Positions 51,209 to 64,000 of a stretch of 64,000 nucleotides of DNA are shown piece by piece. Numbering within the stretch: position 1 is the first letter of the stretch; each line of letters opens with the position of its first letter. The stretch lies in NCBI RefSeq assembly GCF_001425745.1, contig NZ_LMDF01000005.1, positions 618,472 through 682,471 on the forward strand. The letters run 5' to 3'. The notes under the pieces were generated by a model, which saw nothing but the letters and a program-made list of their open reading frames with translations, did no database searches and was not told where the DNA came from. Origin of the DNA: Caulobacter sp. Root343. Its GTDB lineage: Bacteria > Pseudomonadota > Alphaproteobacteria > Caulobacterales > Caulobacteraceae. A program made the position numbers and the translations under genes.

Positions 51209-52327
51209 ATGCCTCCCGCCGACGACTCTCCGCTCCTGAAAGCCAAGCTGGCCAAGCCAATCGTCGACAAGTTCGGCGAAGGCTTCGTCTGGGACGCCTG
51301 GTACGTGGCCTGCCTGTCGCCCGACCTCAAAGCCGGCAAGATGGACAAGCGCGAATATCTCGGCGAGCCGGTGCTGCTGGGCCGCACGCGGGCCGGGGCG
51401 GTCTACGCCATCCGCGACATCTGCCCCCACCGCGCCGCCGCCCTGTCGGCCGGCCGGGTCCACCGCGAGGCCGACGGGACCGACAGCGTCGAGTGTCCCT
51501 ATCACGGCTGGCGGTTCGGACCGGACGGGGCCTGCAAGGCGATCCCGTCCCTGACCGGCGACAGCGACTTCGACATCTCCAAGGTGCGGGTGCGCCGCTA
51601 TCCGACGGTCGAGCAGCAGGGCCTGGTCTGGATCTGGATGTCCTCGGACCCGCGCTTCGACGGCGCCCCGCCCGAGCCGCCGCCGACCATCCCCGGCGTG
51701 GTGGGCGGCAAGCCCAAGCTGGTCGACCACCTGGACTACGACATCCATATCGACCACGCGGTGCTGGGCCTGATCGATCCGGCCCACGGCCCCTATGTCC
51801 ATCAGCAATGGTGGTGGCGGACCAAGACCAGCCAGCACGAGAAGAACAAGCGCTTCGCCCCCTCGGAGGCTGGCTTCACCATGGTGCGGCACGAGCCGTC
51901 CAAGAACTCCAAGGCCTACGCCATCCTGGGCGGCGAGCCGCTGACCGAGATCACCTTCCGCCTGCCCGGCCTGCGCTGGGAGCACGTGACGGTCGGCGAC
52001 AAACAGGTGCTGGCCCTGTCGGCCATGACGCCGATCAACGCCCACAAGACCCGGATGAACCAGATCATGTGGTCGGATCACTGGGCCTTCACGGCGCTGT
52101 ATCCGATCATCCGGATCGCGGCCCGCGCCTTCCTGCGCCAGGACGGCGCCATCGTCGCGGCCCAGACGCCGGGGCTGCGCAGCAATCCGCCGCTGATGTG
52201 GGTAGGCGACGCCGACCAGCAGGCCCGCTGGTACCACCAGTGCAAGCGCGAATGGGCCGCCAGCCGGAGCGAGGGGCGGGCTTTCGTGAACCCGGTCAAG
52301 GATTCGACGCTGCGGTGGCGGACTTAG
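51209..52327 (+). CDS. Rieske non-haem iron oxygenase, alpha subunit type
   Basis: 372 residues. N-terminal Rieske domain with CPHR (about 71-74) and CPYHGW (about 98-103) binding the 2Fe-2S cluster. The C-terminal catalytic domain includes LDYDIHIDHAVLGLIDPAHGPYVH, holding the Asp/His residues that bind mononuclear iron. No reductase or ferredoxin gene is next to it, so electron partners lie elsewhere. The substrate is unknown; the VanA/Pdo-like group is a plausible relative. Confidence 0.88.
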   Translation: MPPADDSPLLKAKLAKPIVDKFGEGFVWDAWYVACLSPDLKAGKMDKREYLGEPVLLGRTRAGAVYAIRDICPHRAAALSAGRVHREADGTDSVECPYHGWRFGPDGACKAIPSLTGDSDFDISKVRVRRYPTVEQQGLVWIWMSSDPRFDGAPPEPPPTIPGVVGGKPKLVDHLDYDIHIDHAVLGLIDPAHGPYVHQQWWWRTKTSQHEKNKRFAPSEAGFTMVRHEPSKNSKAYAILGGEPLTEITFRLPGLRWEHVTVGDKQVLALSAMTPINAHKTRMNQIMWSDHWAFTALYPIIRIAARAFLRQDGAIVAAQTPGLRSNPPLMWVGDADQQARWYHQCKREWAASRSEGRAFVNPVKDSTLRWRT

Positions 52328-52334
52328 GGGATTT

Positions 52335-52470
52335 CCCCCTCTCCCCTTGCGGGAGAGGGTGGCCCGCGAAGCGGGTCGGGTGAGGGGTCGCACTCCGCTT
52401 TCGGATAGGCTTTTCAACCCCTCATCCGTCAGCTTCGCTGACACCTTCTCCCGCAAGGGGAGAAGGGAAG
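52335..52470. repeat. Palindromic intergenic repeat, family C, copy 6
   Basis: CTCTCCCCTTGCGGGAGAGG left arm, CACCTTCTCCCGCAAGGGGA right arm; codirectional genes. Confidence 0.85.
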
Positions 52471-52480
52471 GGCTTGGGAA

Positions 52481-53002
52481 ATGGCGCTGAGCTGCAAAAT
52501 TTATCAGGCGCGACTGCTCGCCAGCCTCCGCACCCTGCCCTCGGCGCGCGGCTGGGCGTTCTGCGGTCTCGTCTCCGCCGCCACCCTGGCGCTGATGATG
52601 CTGATCGGCTTCACGACCGGATTCTACACGCTCCAGCCCGCCGAGCCCGGCCTGCCCCTGCGGCTGCTGGTGGTGTTCTTCGTCCCGGCCCTGGGCGAGG
52701 AGATCCCGTTCCGAGGCCTGCTGACACCAGGCCCCGAAGAGACCCAACGTCCGAAGCTCGAGATCGCCGTCTCCACCGCCCTCTACACCCTCTGGCACGT
52801 GGTCGAGGCCGTGACCTTCCTGAAGTCCGCCGCCAGCGTATTCCTGCGGCCCGACTTCCTGCTGTGCTGCGCGGTGCTGGGCCTGGGCTGCGCGGTGATG
52901 AAGCGCCGGACCGGCTCGGTCTGGCCGGCGGTGATCCTGCACTGGGCCCTGGTGGTGATCTGGCAGACCTGGCTGGGCGGGGTCCGCGCGCTGGGCGGTT
53001 GA
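52481..53002 (+). CDS. CPBP-family intramembrane metalloprotease
   Basis: 173 residues, four or more hydrophobic segments. Motifs GEEIPFRG (EExxxR), LWHVVE and ILHW match the CAAX-prenyl-protease-like/CPBP family, whose Glu and His residues form the active site in the membrane. Short for the family but all motifs are kept. Function unknown. Confidence 0.85.
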   Translation: MALSCKIYQARLLASLRTLPSARGWAFCGLVSAATLALMMLIGFTTGFYTLQPAEPGLPLRLLVVFFVPALGEEIPFRGLLTPGPEETQRPKLEIAVSTALYTLWHVVEAVTFLKSAASVFLRPDFLLCCAVLGLGCAVMKRRTGSVWPAVILHWALVVIWQTWLGGVRALGG

Positions 53003-53054
53003 TGCCGGCGGCGCGTCGGGCCACTCTGCGTCGCTAAACCTCCGGAGGAGTTAC

Positions 53055-53786
53055 ATGCGGCGCGCCATCGGTCTCTGCCTAAGCCTACTCATCGCCGCGC
53101 CCGCCTTCGCGGCGCCCGAGACGCCGTTCGCCCACTATCAGGCGGTGACCGCCAAGACCCCCGGCGGCTGTCCCGGTTTCGGCGACCTCGACCTGGCGCG
53201 ACTGCCGCCGGACGCCTGGACGACGCCGCCGCCGGTCCTGGCCGACCACCAGGCCTTGCGCGCCAAGACGGGCGCCGCGCCGCCGCCGACGGCGGGCCAG
53301 CGCCTGATGATCCTGTGGAGCGGCGGCCACCACGAGTCGGTCTCGGGCAGCGTGGCGGTGGTGCGCGGCGCCGACGGAGTCTGGCGCGCCAGCGGCGTCG
53401 ACACCTACGAATCCTGGGTCCCGCCGCCGCCGTTGACGACCTTGAAGCCGGCGCCCCTGGGCCAGGAAGCCGCGCCGACGCCGGATCCGACGCCGCGGCG
53501 TCCCAGCGTCTCGCGGCGCGAATGGGTGCTGAGCGCCGGCGACAGCGCCAGGATGGACGCCCTGGTCGCCAGCCCCTGCCTCGAGGCCGAGCCGCGCGGC
53601 GTCATCCTGCACACCCGCCCCTACCGGCTGGATGGAAGTCAGGCGTTCTGCGTCGGCGGCGTGGTCACGACCCTGGAAGTGTTCGACGCTCGCGAACGGC
53701 GCCTGGCCAGCACCCAGCATTGCGGCCGCTGGGGCGTGGCGGGGCAGATCGTCGACCTGGCCTTCACGAGCGCGCCACCGCGATAG
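53055..53786 (+). CDS. Secreted hypothetical protein
   Basis: 243 residues. Signal peptide (AIGLCLSLLIAAPAFA), mature region with four cysteines, a Pro-rich segment (VPPPPLTTLKPAP) and a beta-rich end. GGAGGAG gives a strong ribosome site. No family recognised. Probably periplasmic. Confidence 0.8.
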   Translation: MRRAIGLCLSLLIAAPAFAAPETPFAHYQAVTAKTPGGCPGFGDLDLARLPPDAWTTPPPVLADHQALRAKTGAAPPPTAGQRLMILWSGGHHESVSGSVAVVRGADGVWRASGVDTYESWVPPPPLTTLKPAPLGQEAAPTPDPTPRRPSVSRREWVLSAGDSARMDALVASPCLEAEPRGVILHTRPYRLDGSQAFCVGGVVTTLEVFDARERRLASTQHCGRWGVAGQIVDLAFTSAPPR

Positions 53787-53797
53787 CTCATATGAAA

Positions 53798-53830
53798 AGC
53801 CCGTCCGGTCAGGGGGTGACCGAACGGGCT
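53798..53830. terminator. Hairpin between convergent genes, probable bidirectional terminator
   Basis: AGCCCGT-C-CGGTCA, 5-base loop, TGACCG-A-ACGGGCT. The leftward tail is TTTTCATA, giving a terminator for the SH3 gene; the rightward tail is CTCTTGT. Confidence 0.65.
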
Positions 53831-53949
53831 CTCTTGTCGAAGCGCGGCCAGAGGGACGGAGCGGACGCGCTCCGAAAGCTCGGCGAGGGTGACAGCCGAA
53901 AGTGGAAGCCGGTTTCGGCGCCCGTCACCCTCGAAAGCCTAGGTCCCGA

Positions 53950-54507
53950 TTAGGCGCGGTAGACGTAGGCGCTGGAGACGTAGCCGACGCCGACGCCGTC
54001 CTGGCCGACCAGGATCCACTTGCCGTCACCGGTGCGGCCCAGGGCCTGGAAGGTCGTGCCCGACTCCACGGCGCCCAGACGTTCGCCCCGGGTCGAGGCG
54101 GCGGCGCGCAGGTTCAGGGTCGAGCGGGCGACGTACTTCTTCTCGATCTTGACCAGCGGCGCGGCCTGGACGGTCTGGGCGTAGCGGTAGCCGCCCGACT
54201 TGTAGATCCCGCCGACCTCCTTGGCCGCGTCGCTCTTCTGCATGCCGCAGCCGACCGCCGAACCGGCGCCCGCGCCGACCACGGCGCCGATGGCCGTGCC
54301 CGTACCACGATCGCCCTTGCCGGCGATCTTGTTGCCGGCGACCGCGCCCAGCAGGCCGCCCAGCACCGCGCCGACTTCCTGCTTGGAGCCCGAGGCCTTG
54401 CAGCCGACGACGCCGGCGCTGGCTTGCGGGGCGGCGGTCAGGGCCAGGGCCGAGGCGGCCGCGCCGATGGTCAGGGTGATGGTCTTGATCTTGGTGGTGA
54501 TGGTCAT
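53950..54507 (-). CDS. Secreted glycine-zipper and SH3-domain protein
   Basis: 185 residues from ATG 54507 (AAGGAA upstream). Signal peptide (LTIGAAASALALTAAPQASA), two-helix glycine zipper (GAVLGGLLGAVAGNKIAGKG and TAIGAVVGAGAGSAVGC), then a bacterial SH3 domain (NLRAAAS, GTTFQALGRT, YVSSAYVYRA). Similar to 17-kDa-antigen-like envelope proteins; the SH3 domain probably binds peptidoglycan. Confidence 0.88.
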   Translation of the reverse strand: MTITTKIKTITLTIGAAASALALTAAPQASAGVVGCKASGSKQEVGAVLGGLLGAVAGNKIAGKGDRGTGTAIGAVVGAGAGSAVGCGMQKSDAAKEVGGIYKSGGYRYAQTVQAAPLVKIEKKYVARSTLNLRAAASTRGERLGAVESGTTFQALGRTGDGKWILVGQDGVGVGYVSSAYVYRA

Positions 54508-54650
54508 GGTCTTGTTCCTTCGTCCCTTGTGATGTGTCCGAGGCCGTCTCGACCTCGTGAGACGCAACATGACAAGGCGAAGCTGAACGGTGTCGGCGAC
54601 CCGACTGACAGAGTTCGTTCATGTTGGAAAAAAGTTTGGGGGAGCGTCCC

Positions 54651-54823
54651 CAACCCCTCTCCCCTTGCGGGAGAGGGTGACCCGCGCAGCGGGTCGGGTG
54701 AGGGGTTGAAGGACCGAGCAACCGCGACCGCCATCGATGCCAAGCGCCAAGCCGACAGGACTATCGACCCCTCATCCGACCGCCTTCGGCGGCCACCTTC
54801 TCCCGCATGGGGAGAAGGAAGAC
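54651..54823. repeat. Palindromic intergenic repeat, family C, copy 7
   Basis: CCTCTCCCCTTGCGGGAGAG left arm and GGCCACCTTCTCCCGCATGG right arm, between codirectional genes. Confidence 0.85.
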
Positions 54824-54824
54824 T

Positions 54825-55451
54825 TCAAGCCCCCAGCGCGTAGGGCCCGCTCTTCTCCAGGGCCGCCTTCCAGGCCGGGCGTTCGTGCATCCGCCCGATC
54901 CAGGCGGCCATGTGCGGATAGTCGGCCAACTTGCCCATGGCCCGGGCGACCTCGGGCACGAAGCTCATCTGGATATCGGCCCCGGTCAGGGTCTCGCCGA
55001 CGAAGACCTCGCGGCCCGCCAGGTGATCGTTGACGAACGACAGGTGGTTGCCGATCTCACCCTGGATGCGCGGGTGCAGCGGCGCGCCTGCCTCGCCCAG
55101 GCGGCCGACATACATGTTGAGCATCAGCGGCAGCATGGCCGAGCCCTCGGCGTAGTGCAGCCATTGCTGGTAGCGGTCGAAGTCGGCCGAGGCCGGATCG
55201 GGGGCCAGGCGGCCCTCGCCATGGCGGCGGATCACGTAGTCGATGATCGCCCCGGACTCGATGATCGTCAGATCCCCATCCACGATCACCGGCGACTTGC
55301 CCAGCGGATGGATCGCCGTCAGCGACGGCGGGGCCAGGCGGGTCTTAGGATCGCGGGTGTGGAAGACGATCTCGTAGGGCAGGCCCAGCTCCTCCAGCAG
55401 CCAGAGGATCCGCTGCGAGCGCGACTCGTTCAGGTGATGGACCGTGAGCAT
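54825..55451 (-). CDS. Glutathione S-transferase family protein
   Basis: 208 residues from ATG 55451 (AAGGGGAAG upstream). Thioredoxin-like N-domain (MLTVHHLNESRSQRILWLLE, GKSPVIVDGDLTIIESGAII) with Ser at residue 10-12 as the probable glutathione-activating residue, then the helical C-domain. The cellular substrate is unknown. It is divergent from mcd and shares a 123-bp gap. Confidence 0.92.
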   Translation of the reverse strand: MLTVHHLNESRSQRILWLLEELGLPYEIVFHTRDPKTRLAPPSLTAIHPLGKSPVIVDGDLTIIESGAIIDYVIRRHGEGRLAPDPASADFDRYQQWLHYAEGSAMLPLMLNMYVGRLGEAGAPLHPRIQGEIGNHLSFVNDHLAGREVFVGETLTGADIQMSFVPEVARAMGKLADYPHMAAWIGRMHERPAWKAALEKSGPYALGA

Positions 55452-55574
55452 GTTTCTTCCCCTTTTATGACTTTTATGCTGCGCTGCGACATTGCTCGCA
55501 GATGCGAAATGAGCCACGGTGAAAGAAAACAACTGTTTGGCCCAAGACGCCACTTGGGAATGGGGAGCAAGCTA

Positions 55575-57281
55575 ATGACCGATACGGTCAGCCAGGACAC
55601 CGCCGAGACTCTCATCTTGCCAGGCTTGATCGGCCTGCTGCGCGAAGCGGCTGACTCCGCCAGCTTGTTCGTGGCCGAGGCCAAGCCGCAGGTGCTGGCC
55701 CACATCGCCGGCCCCAATGGCCCCAATGGCGGCAAGGTCGACCGCAAGCTGGCCGACGTCCACCAGCACCGCGTCCACGGCTATGGCTGGTACGCGGCCT
55801 ATGCCGAGCTGATGAACCAGGTCGCCGGCTGGGCCGAGCGGCTGCAGGCCGAGGGCCGGTTCGGCGAGATCGAGGCGCTGCTGGCCCAGCTGCTGTTCTC
55901 CGAATACGCCGCCCAGCTGATCGGCGGCGTGCCGATGAACCAGGGCGAGATCGTCCGCCCCGCGCACCTGATCGAAGACCGCGCGGTGATGAACCGCCTG
56001 TTCTCGAACGGCATCATGAAGCTGATGGTCGAGGGCGGCACGCAAGCCGTGAAGACCCGCATCGCCCGGCGCCTGGCCGAAGCGCGCGGCCGGCCGACCC
56101 TGGAGCACACCGGCCTCGACGAGACGTTCGAGATGGTCCGCGACCAGTTCCACGCCTTCGCCGAGGAGAAGGTCACCCCCTTCGCCCACGACTGGCACCT
56201 GAAGGACCAGCTGATCCCGATCGAACTGGTCGAGGAGCTGGGCGCGCTGGGCGTGTTCGGCCTGACCATCCCCGAGGAATACGGCGGCAGCGGCATGGGC
56301 AAGACCGCCATGTGCGTGGTGTCCGAGGAGCTGTCGCGGGCCTGGATCGGCGTCGGCTCGCTGGCCACCCGCTCGGAGATCGCCGGCGAGCTAATCCTGA
56401 CCGGCGGCACCGACGCCCAGAAGCAATATTGGCTGCCCCGGATCGCCAGCGCCGAGATCCTGCCGACCGCCGTCTTCACGGAACCCAACACCGGCAGCGA
56501 CCTCGGGTCCTTGCGCACCCGCGCCGTGCTCGACGGCGACCGGTATGTGGTGACCGGGAACAAGACCTGGATCACCCACGCCGCCCGCGCCGACGTCATG
56601 ACCCTGCTGGTCCGCACTGACTCGGCCACCACCGACTATCGCGGCCTGTCGATGCTGCTGGCCCCCAAGCCGCGCGGCGTCGAAGGGAACGACTTCCCCG
56701 CCCAGGGCATGGGCGGCGGCGAGATCGGGGTGATCGGCTATCGCGGCATGAAGGAGTACGAGCTGGCCTTCGACGGCTTCACCGTGCCGGCCGAGAACCT
56801 GCTGGGCGGTGTGCCGGGCCAGGGCTTCAAGCAGCTGATGGCCACCTTCGAGAGCGCCCGCATCCAGACCGCCGCCCGCGCCATCGGCGTGGCCCAGGCG
56901 GCGCTGGAGACGGGCCTGGCCTACGCCCTGGACCGCCAGCAATTCGGCCAGGCGATCTTCGAATTCCCCCGCGTCGCCAACAAGCTGGCCATGATGGCCG
57001 CCGAGATCATGGGCGTGCGCCAGCTGACCTACTACGCCGCCCGCCAGAAGGACGAGGGCAAGCGCTGCGACCTCGAGGCCGGCATGGCCAAGCTGATCGC
57101 CGCCCGCGTCGCCTGGGCGGCGGCCGACAACGCCCTGCAGATCCACGGCGGCAACGGCTTCGCGATGGAGTACGCGGCGAGCCGGCTGCTGGCGGATGCG
57201 CGGATCCTCAACATCTTCGAAGGGGCGGGGGAGATCCAGGCGCAGGTGATCGCGCGGCGGCTGCTGGACGAGGGGAATTAG
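55575..57281 (+). CDS. mcd: Methylsuccinyl-CoA dehydrogenase
   Basis: 568 residues from ATG 55575 (GGGGAG upstream). It has an extra N-terminal domain of about 175 residues, then a complete acyl-CoA dehydrogenase with TIPEEYGGSGMGK, FTEPNTGSDLGSL and NIFEGAGEIQAQ, where Glu near residue 548 is at the usual catalytic-base position. The extension and size identify methylsuccinyl-CoA dehydrogenase rather than an ordinary 380-residue dehydrogenase. It oxidises methylsuccinyl-CoA to mesaconyl-CoA in the ethylmalonyl-CoA pathway, downstream of Ccr and Ecm. Confidence 0.88.
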   Translation: MTDTVSQDTAETLILPGLIGLLREAADSASLFVAEAKPQVLAHIAGPNGPNGGKVDRKLADVHQHRVHGYGWYAAYAELMNQVAGWAERLQAEGRFGEIEALLAQLLFSEYAAQLIGGVPMNQGEIVRPAHLIEDRAVMNRLFSNGIMKLMVEGGTQAVKTRIARRLAEARGRPTLEHTGLDETFEMVRDQFHAFAEEKVTPFAHDWHLKDQLIPIELVEELGALGVFGLTIPEEYGGSGMGKTAMCVVSEELSRAWIGVGSLATRSEIAGELILTGGTDAQKQYWLPRIASAEILPTAVFTEPNTGSDLGSLRTRAVLDGDRYVVTGNKTWITHAARADVMTLLVRTDSATTDYRGLSMLLAPKPRGVEGNDFPAQGMGGGEIGVIGYRGMKEYELAFDGFTVPAENLLGGVPGQGFKQLMATFESARIQTAARAIGVAQAALETGLAYALDRQQFGQAIFEFPRVANKLAMMAAEIMGVRQLTYYAARQKDEGKRCDLEAGMAKLIAARVAWAAADNALQIHGGNGFAMEYAASRLLADARILNIFEGAGEIQAQVIARRLLDEGN

Positions 57282-57285
57282 AAAA

Positions 57286-57419
57286 ATCCCTTTCCCCGAG
57301 GGAGAGGGCGGGGCCCGCGCCAAAGGCGTGGGAGGGTGAGGGGTTAAGCGGCCAACGGTGAAACCCCTCACCTCCCATTGCTGCGCAATGGGTCCCTCCT
57401 CTCCCTCTGGGAGAGGAAC
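57286..57419. repeat. Palindromic intergenic repeat, variant of family C, copy 8
   Basis: CCCTTTCCCCGAGGGAGAGG left arm and CTCTCCCTCTGGGAGAGGAA right arm, with GAGGGTGAGGGGTTAA and AAACCCCTCACCTCCC inside; codirectional genes. Confidence 0.8.
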
Positions 57420-57487
57420 GATAATTGCGCCTTGTCCGTACGCTGAGGCTCAGCCTAGCCTCACGACCCAGACAAAAGGACGCTTCC

Positions 57488-59095
57488 ATGCTCGCCACGA
57501 CCCGCCGCGCCGCCCTCCTCTCGGCTTTCGCGACAACCGGCCTGGCGGCATTCGAGAACAAGGCCTGGGCCCAGGAGACCGGCGCGGTCGGGGCGGCGGT
57601 CGACCGTTACGCGCAGGAGGTCATGGCCGCCTTCCCCGACCAGCCGGGCCTGGGGATCACCGTCGTCGAGAACGGCAGGGTCACCCTGGCCAAGGGCTAT
57701 GGCGTCAAGAAACTGGGAACCCAGGACCGCTGCGACGAGAACACCGTCTTCGGCATCGCCTCGAACACCAAGGCCATGACCGCCGCCCTGATCGCCATGC
57801 TGGTCGAGGAAGGCAAGGTCGAGTGGGACGCGCCGGTCACCAGGTATCTCCCGCAATTCCAGATGAGCGACCCGGCCATCACCAAGCTGATGACCGTCCG
57901 CGACCTGCTGGTCCACCGCAGCGGCCTGACCCTGGGGGCCGGCGACCTGATGATCTGGCCGGCCCCGACCCACACCCGGGCCGAGATCGTCGCGGGCCTG
58001 AAATACCTGCCGATCGGCGGCCAGTTCCGGGGCGGCTACGCCTATGACAACGTCCTCTATGTCGCGGCCGGGGCGCTGATCGAGGCGGTCACCGGCCAGA
58101 CCTGGGAAGCGGTGATCAAGGCCCGGATCTTCGATCCCCTCGGCATGACCAGCACCGTCTCCAGCCCCGCCCTGGTCGACCGCGCCCGCCGGGCCGAGCC
58201 GCACGCCCGCCTGGGTCCGCCGGTGCGCGGCCTGGGCCCCCAGACCGTGCTGCCGTTCGACGCCAGCTTCGACGCCGCCGGTCCGGCCGGCGGGGTCAAT
58301 TCCACGCCCAAGGACATCGCCAAGTGGATGCAGGTGCAGCTGGCCCTGGGCATGCTGCCCGACGCCCGCCGCCTGTGGAGCGAGCCCACCGCCCGCGAGA
58401 TGTGGAAGCCGCAGACCATCACCACCTCGACCGACGGCCCGACCGACGAGAACCCGGTCCGCCCCTCGATCCAGGCCTACGCCCTGGGCTGGTTCGTCCA
58501 GGATCATCGCGGCGAGCGCCTGCTCTGGCACACCGGCGGCCTGGCCGGCTTCATCTCGTACACCGGCCTGCTGCCGGGCCGCCGCAGCGGGATCATGGTG
58601 ATGACCAACGCCGAGGAGACCCCGGTGCTGCGGTCGCTGCGCTACGGCGGCCCCGACCGGCTGCAGGGGCGCGCCGACTTCGACTGGATCGCCTCCAGCA
58701 AGCGCGTCCAGGCCGAGGCCGACGCCCAGACGGTCAAGGACGCGGCCCGGGCCGTCGCCCCCAGCAGCGGGGCCAAGCCCAGCCTGCCGCTCTCGGCCTA
58801 TGCCGGCGTCTATCGCGACCCCTGGTACGGCACGGTGACGATCAGCGTGGTGGGAAAAGGCAAGGCCCAGTCCCTGCACGTCTCGTTCGACAAGACCCCC
58901 GCCCTGCGCGGCAAGCTCGACCCGTTCGACGGCGAGACCTTCAAAACCACCTTCGACGACCGCACCCAGGAGGACGCCTTCTTCACGTTCGACCTGAAGG
59001 ACGGCAAGGTGATCTCGACCCTGGTCAAGGCCGTTTCGCCGCTGGCCGACTTCAGTTTCGACTACCAGGACCTGCGCCTGATCAAGGAAAGCTAG
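57488..59095 (+). CDS. S12-type serine hydrolase (beta-lactamase-related), secreted
   Basis: 535 residues from ATG 57488. Twin-arginine-like start (TTRRAALLSAF) and signal peptide ending near AWAQ. Catalytic SNTK (SxxK), YAYDN (YxN) and WHTGG motifs of the class C beta-lactamase/DD-peptidase fold, and a C-terminal DUF3471-like domain (AYAGVYRDPWYGTVTISV). Probably a periplasmic esterase or peptidase. Confidence 0.9.
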   Translation: MLATTRRAALLSAFATTGLAAFENKAWAQETGAVGAAVDRYAQEVMAAFPDQPGLGITVVENGRVTLAKGYGVKKLGTQDRCDENTVFGIASNTKAMTAALIAMLVEEGKVEWDAPVTRYLPQFQMSDPAITKLMTVRDLLVHRSGLTLGAGDLMIWPAPTHTRAEIVAGLKYLPIGGQFRGGYAYDNVLYVAAGALIEAVTGQTWEAVIKARIFDPLGMTSTVSSPALVDRARRAEPHARLGPPVRGLGPQTVLPFDASFDAAGPAGGVNSTPKDIAKWMQVQLALGMLPDARRLWSEPTAREMWKPQTITTSTDGPTDENPVRPSIQAYALGWFVQDHRGERLLWHTGGLAGFISYTGLLPGRRSGIMVMTNAEETPVLRSLRYGGPDRLQGRADFDWIASSKRVQAEADAQTVKDAARAVAPSSGAKPSLPLSAYAGVYRDPWYGTVTISVVGKGKAQSLHVSFDKTPALRGKLDPFDGETFKTTFDDRTQEDAFFTFDLKDGKVISTLVKAVSPLADFSFDYQDLRLIKES

Positions 59096-59234
59096 ACCGC
59101 ACCGGAAGCTTGGAACCCACAATCAACAGCCGCGTTCAGAAAATAGTTTGGGGTGGGTCTGTGTGGGCGAGGGCTCCTGAGCTCGGCCCCACCCCTGATG
59201 TCGCCCCGAGGGGCGCAGTTGGGGGAAGCTGGGC

Positions 59235-64000
<4,766 letters not shown>

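Overview
The window is GC-rich, gene-dense alphaproteobacterial chromosome, most probably from a Caulobacter species or a close relative. The basis is the gene content: a SapA-like S-layer protease, a CpdR receiver protein, motA without an adjacent motB, a FixL-FixJ-FixK oxygen circuit beside cydAB/cydDC, an ethylmalonyl-CoA pathway, and Caulobacter-style promoter elements. I recall a similar gene order in C. crescentus but could not check it here. No prophage, insertion sequence or CRISPR array is visible.

Layout. 1-13 kb is a low-oxygen block. It holds cheW, the cytochrome bd operon cydA-cydB-cydX (leftward), the divergent CydDC exporter, the haem sensor kinase FixL with FixJ, a FixT-like receiver protein and FixK. 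Three TTGA-N6-TCAA boxes (4027, 7538, 10130) tie it together. An MFS transporter and motA follow. 13-24 kb is mostly envelope: an Ala-rich lipoprotein, tRNA modification enzyme MnmC, an OmpA-type porin with 29 consecutive prolines, the SapA-like metalloprotease, four small proteins, a large TonB-dependent receptor and tRNA-Val(GAC). 24-36 kb has cpdR, an N-formylglutamate amidohydrolase, typA, a GGDEF-EAL protein, a PLP aminotransferase and a hybrid histidine kinase. 36-57 kb is metabolic: an SDR, ethylmalonyl-CoA mutase, crotonyl-CoA carboxylase/reductase and methylsuccinyl-CoA dehydrogenase (three ethylmalonyl-CoA pathway enzymes), plus transporters, peptidases, a Rieske oxygenase and small secreted proteins. 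57-64 kb has a serine hydrolase and the start of a very large hybrid kinase with nine tandem 92-residue HAMP-type repeats, cut by the window end.

Between the genes lie about 20 palindromic intergenic repeats of several families. Ten of the 14 convergent gene junctions carry one, which suggests a role in ending transcription from both sides. Two unannotated stretches look like small RNA genes with Rho-independent terminators (about 15851-16005 on + and 26301-26384 on -). The most unusual items are the HAMP array with an alternating two-unit superperiod, the cysteine-free FixT-like protein, a possibly leaderless FixK-driven cydD transcript, and the orientation bias of the repeat families.
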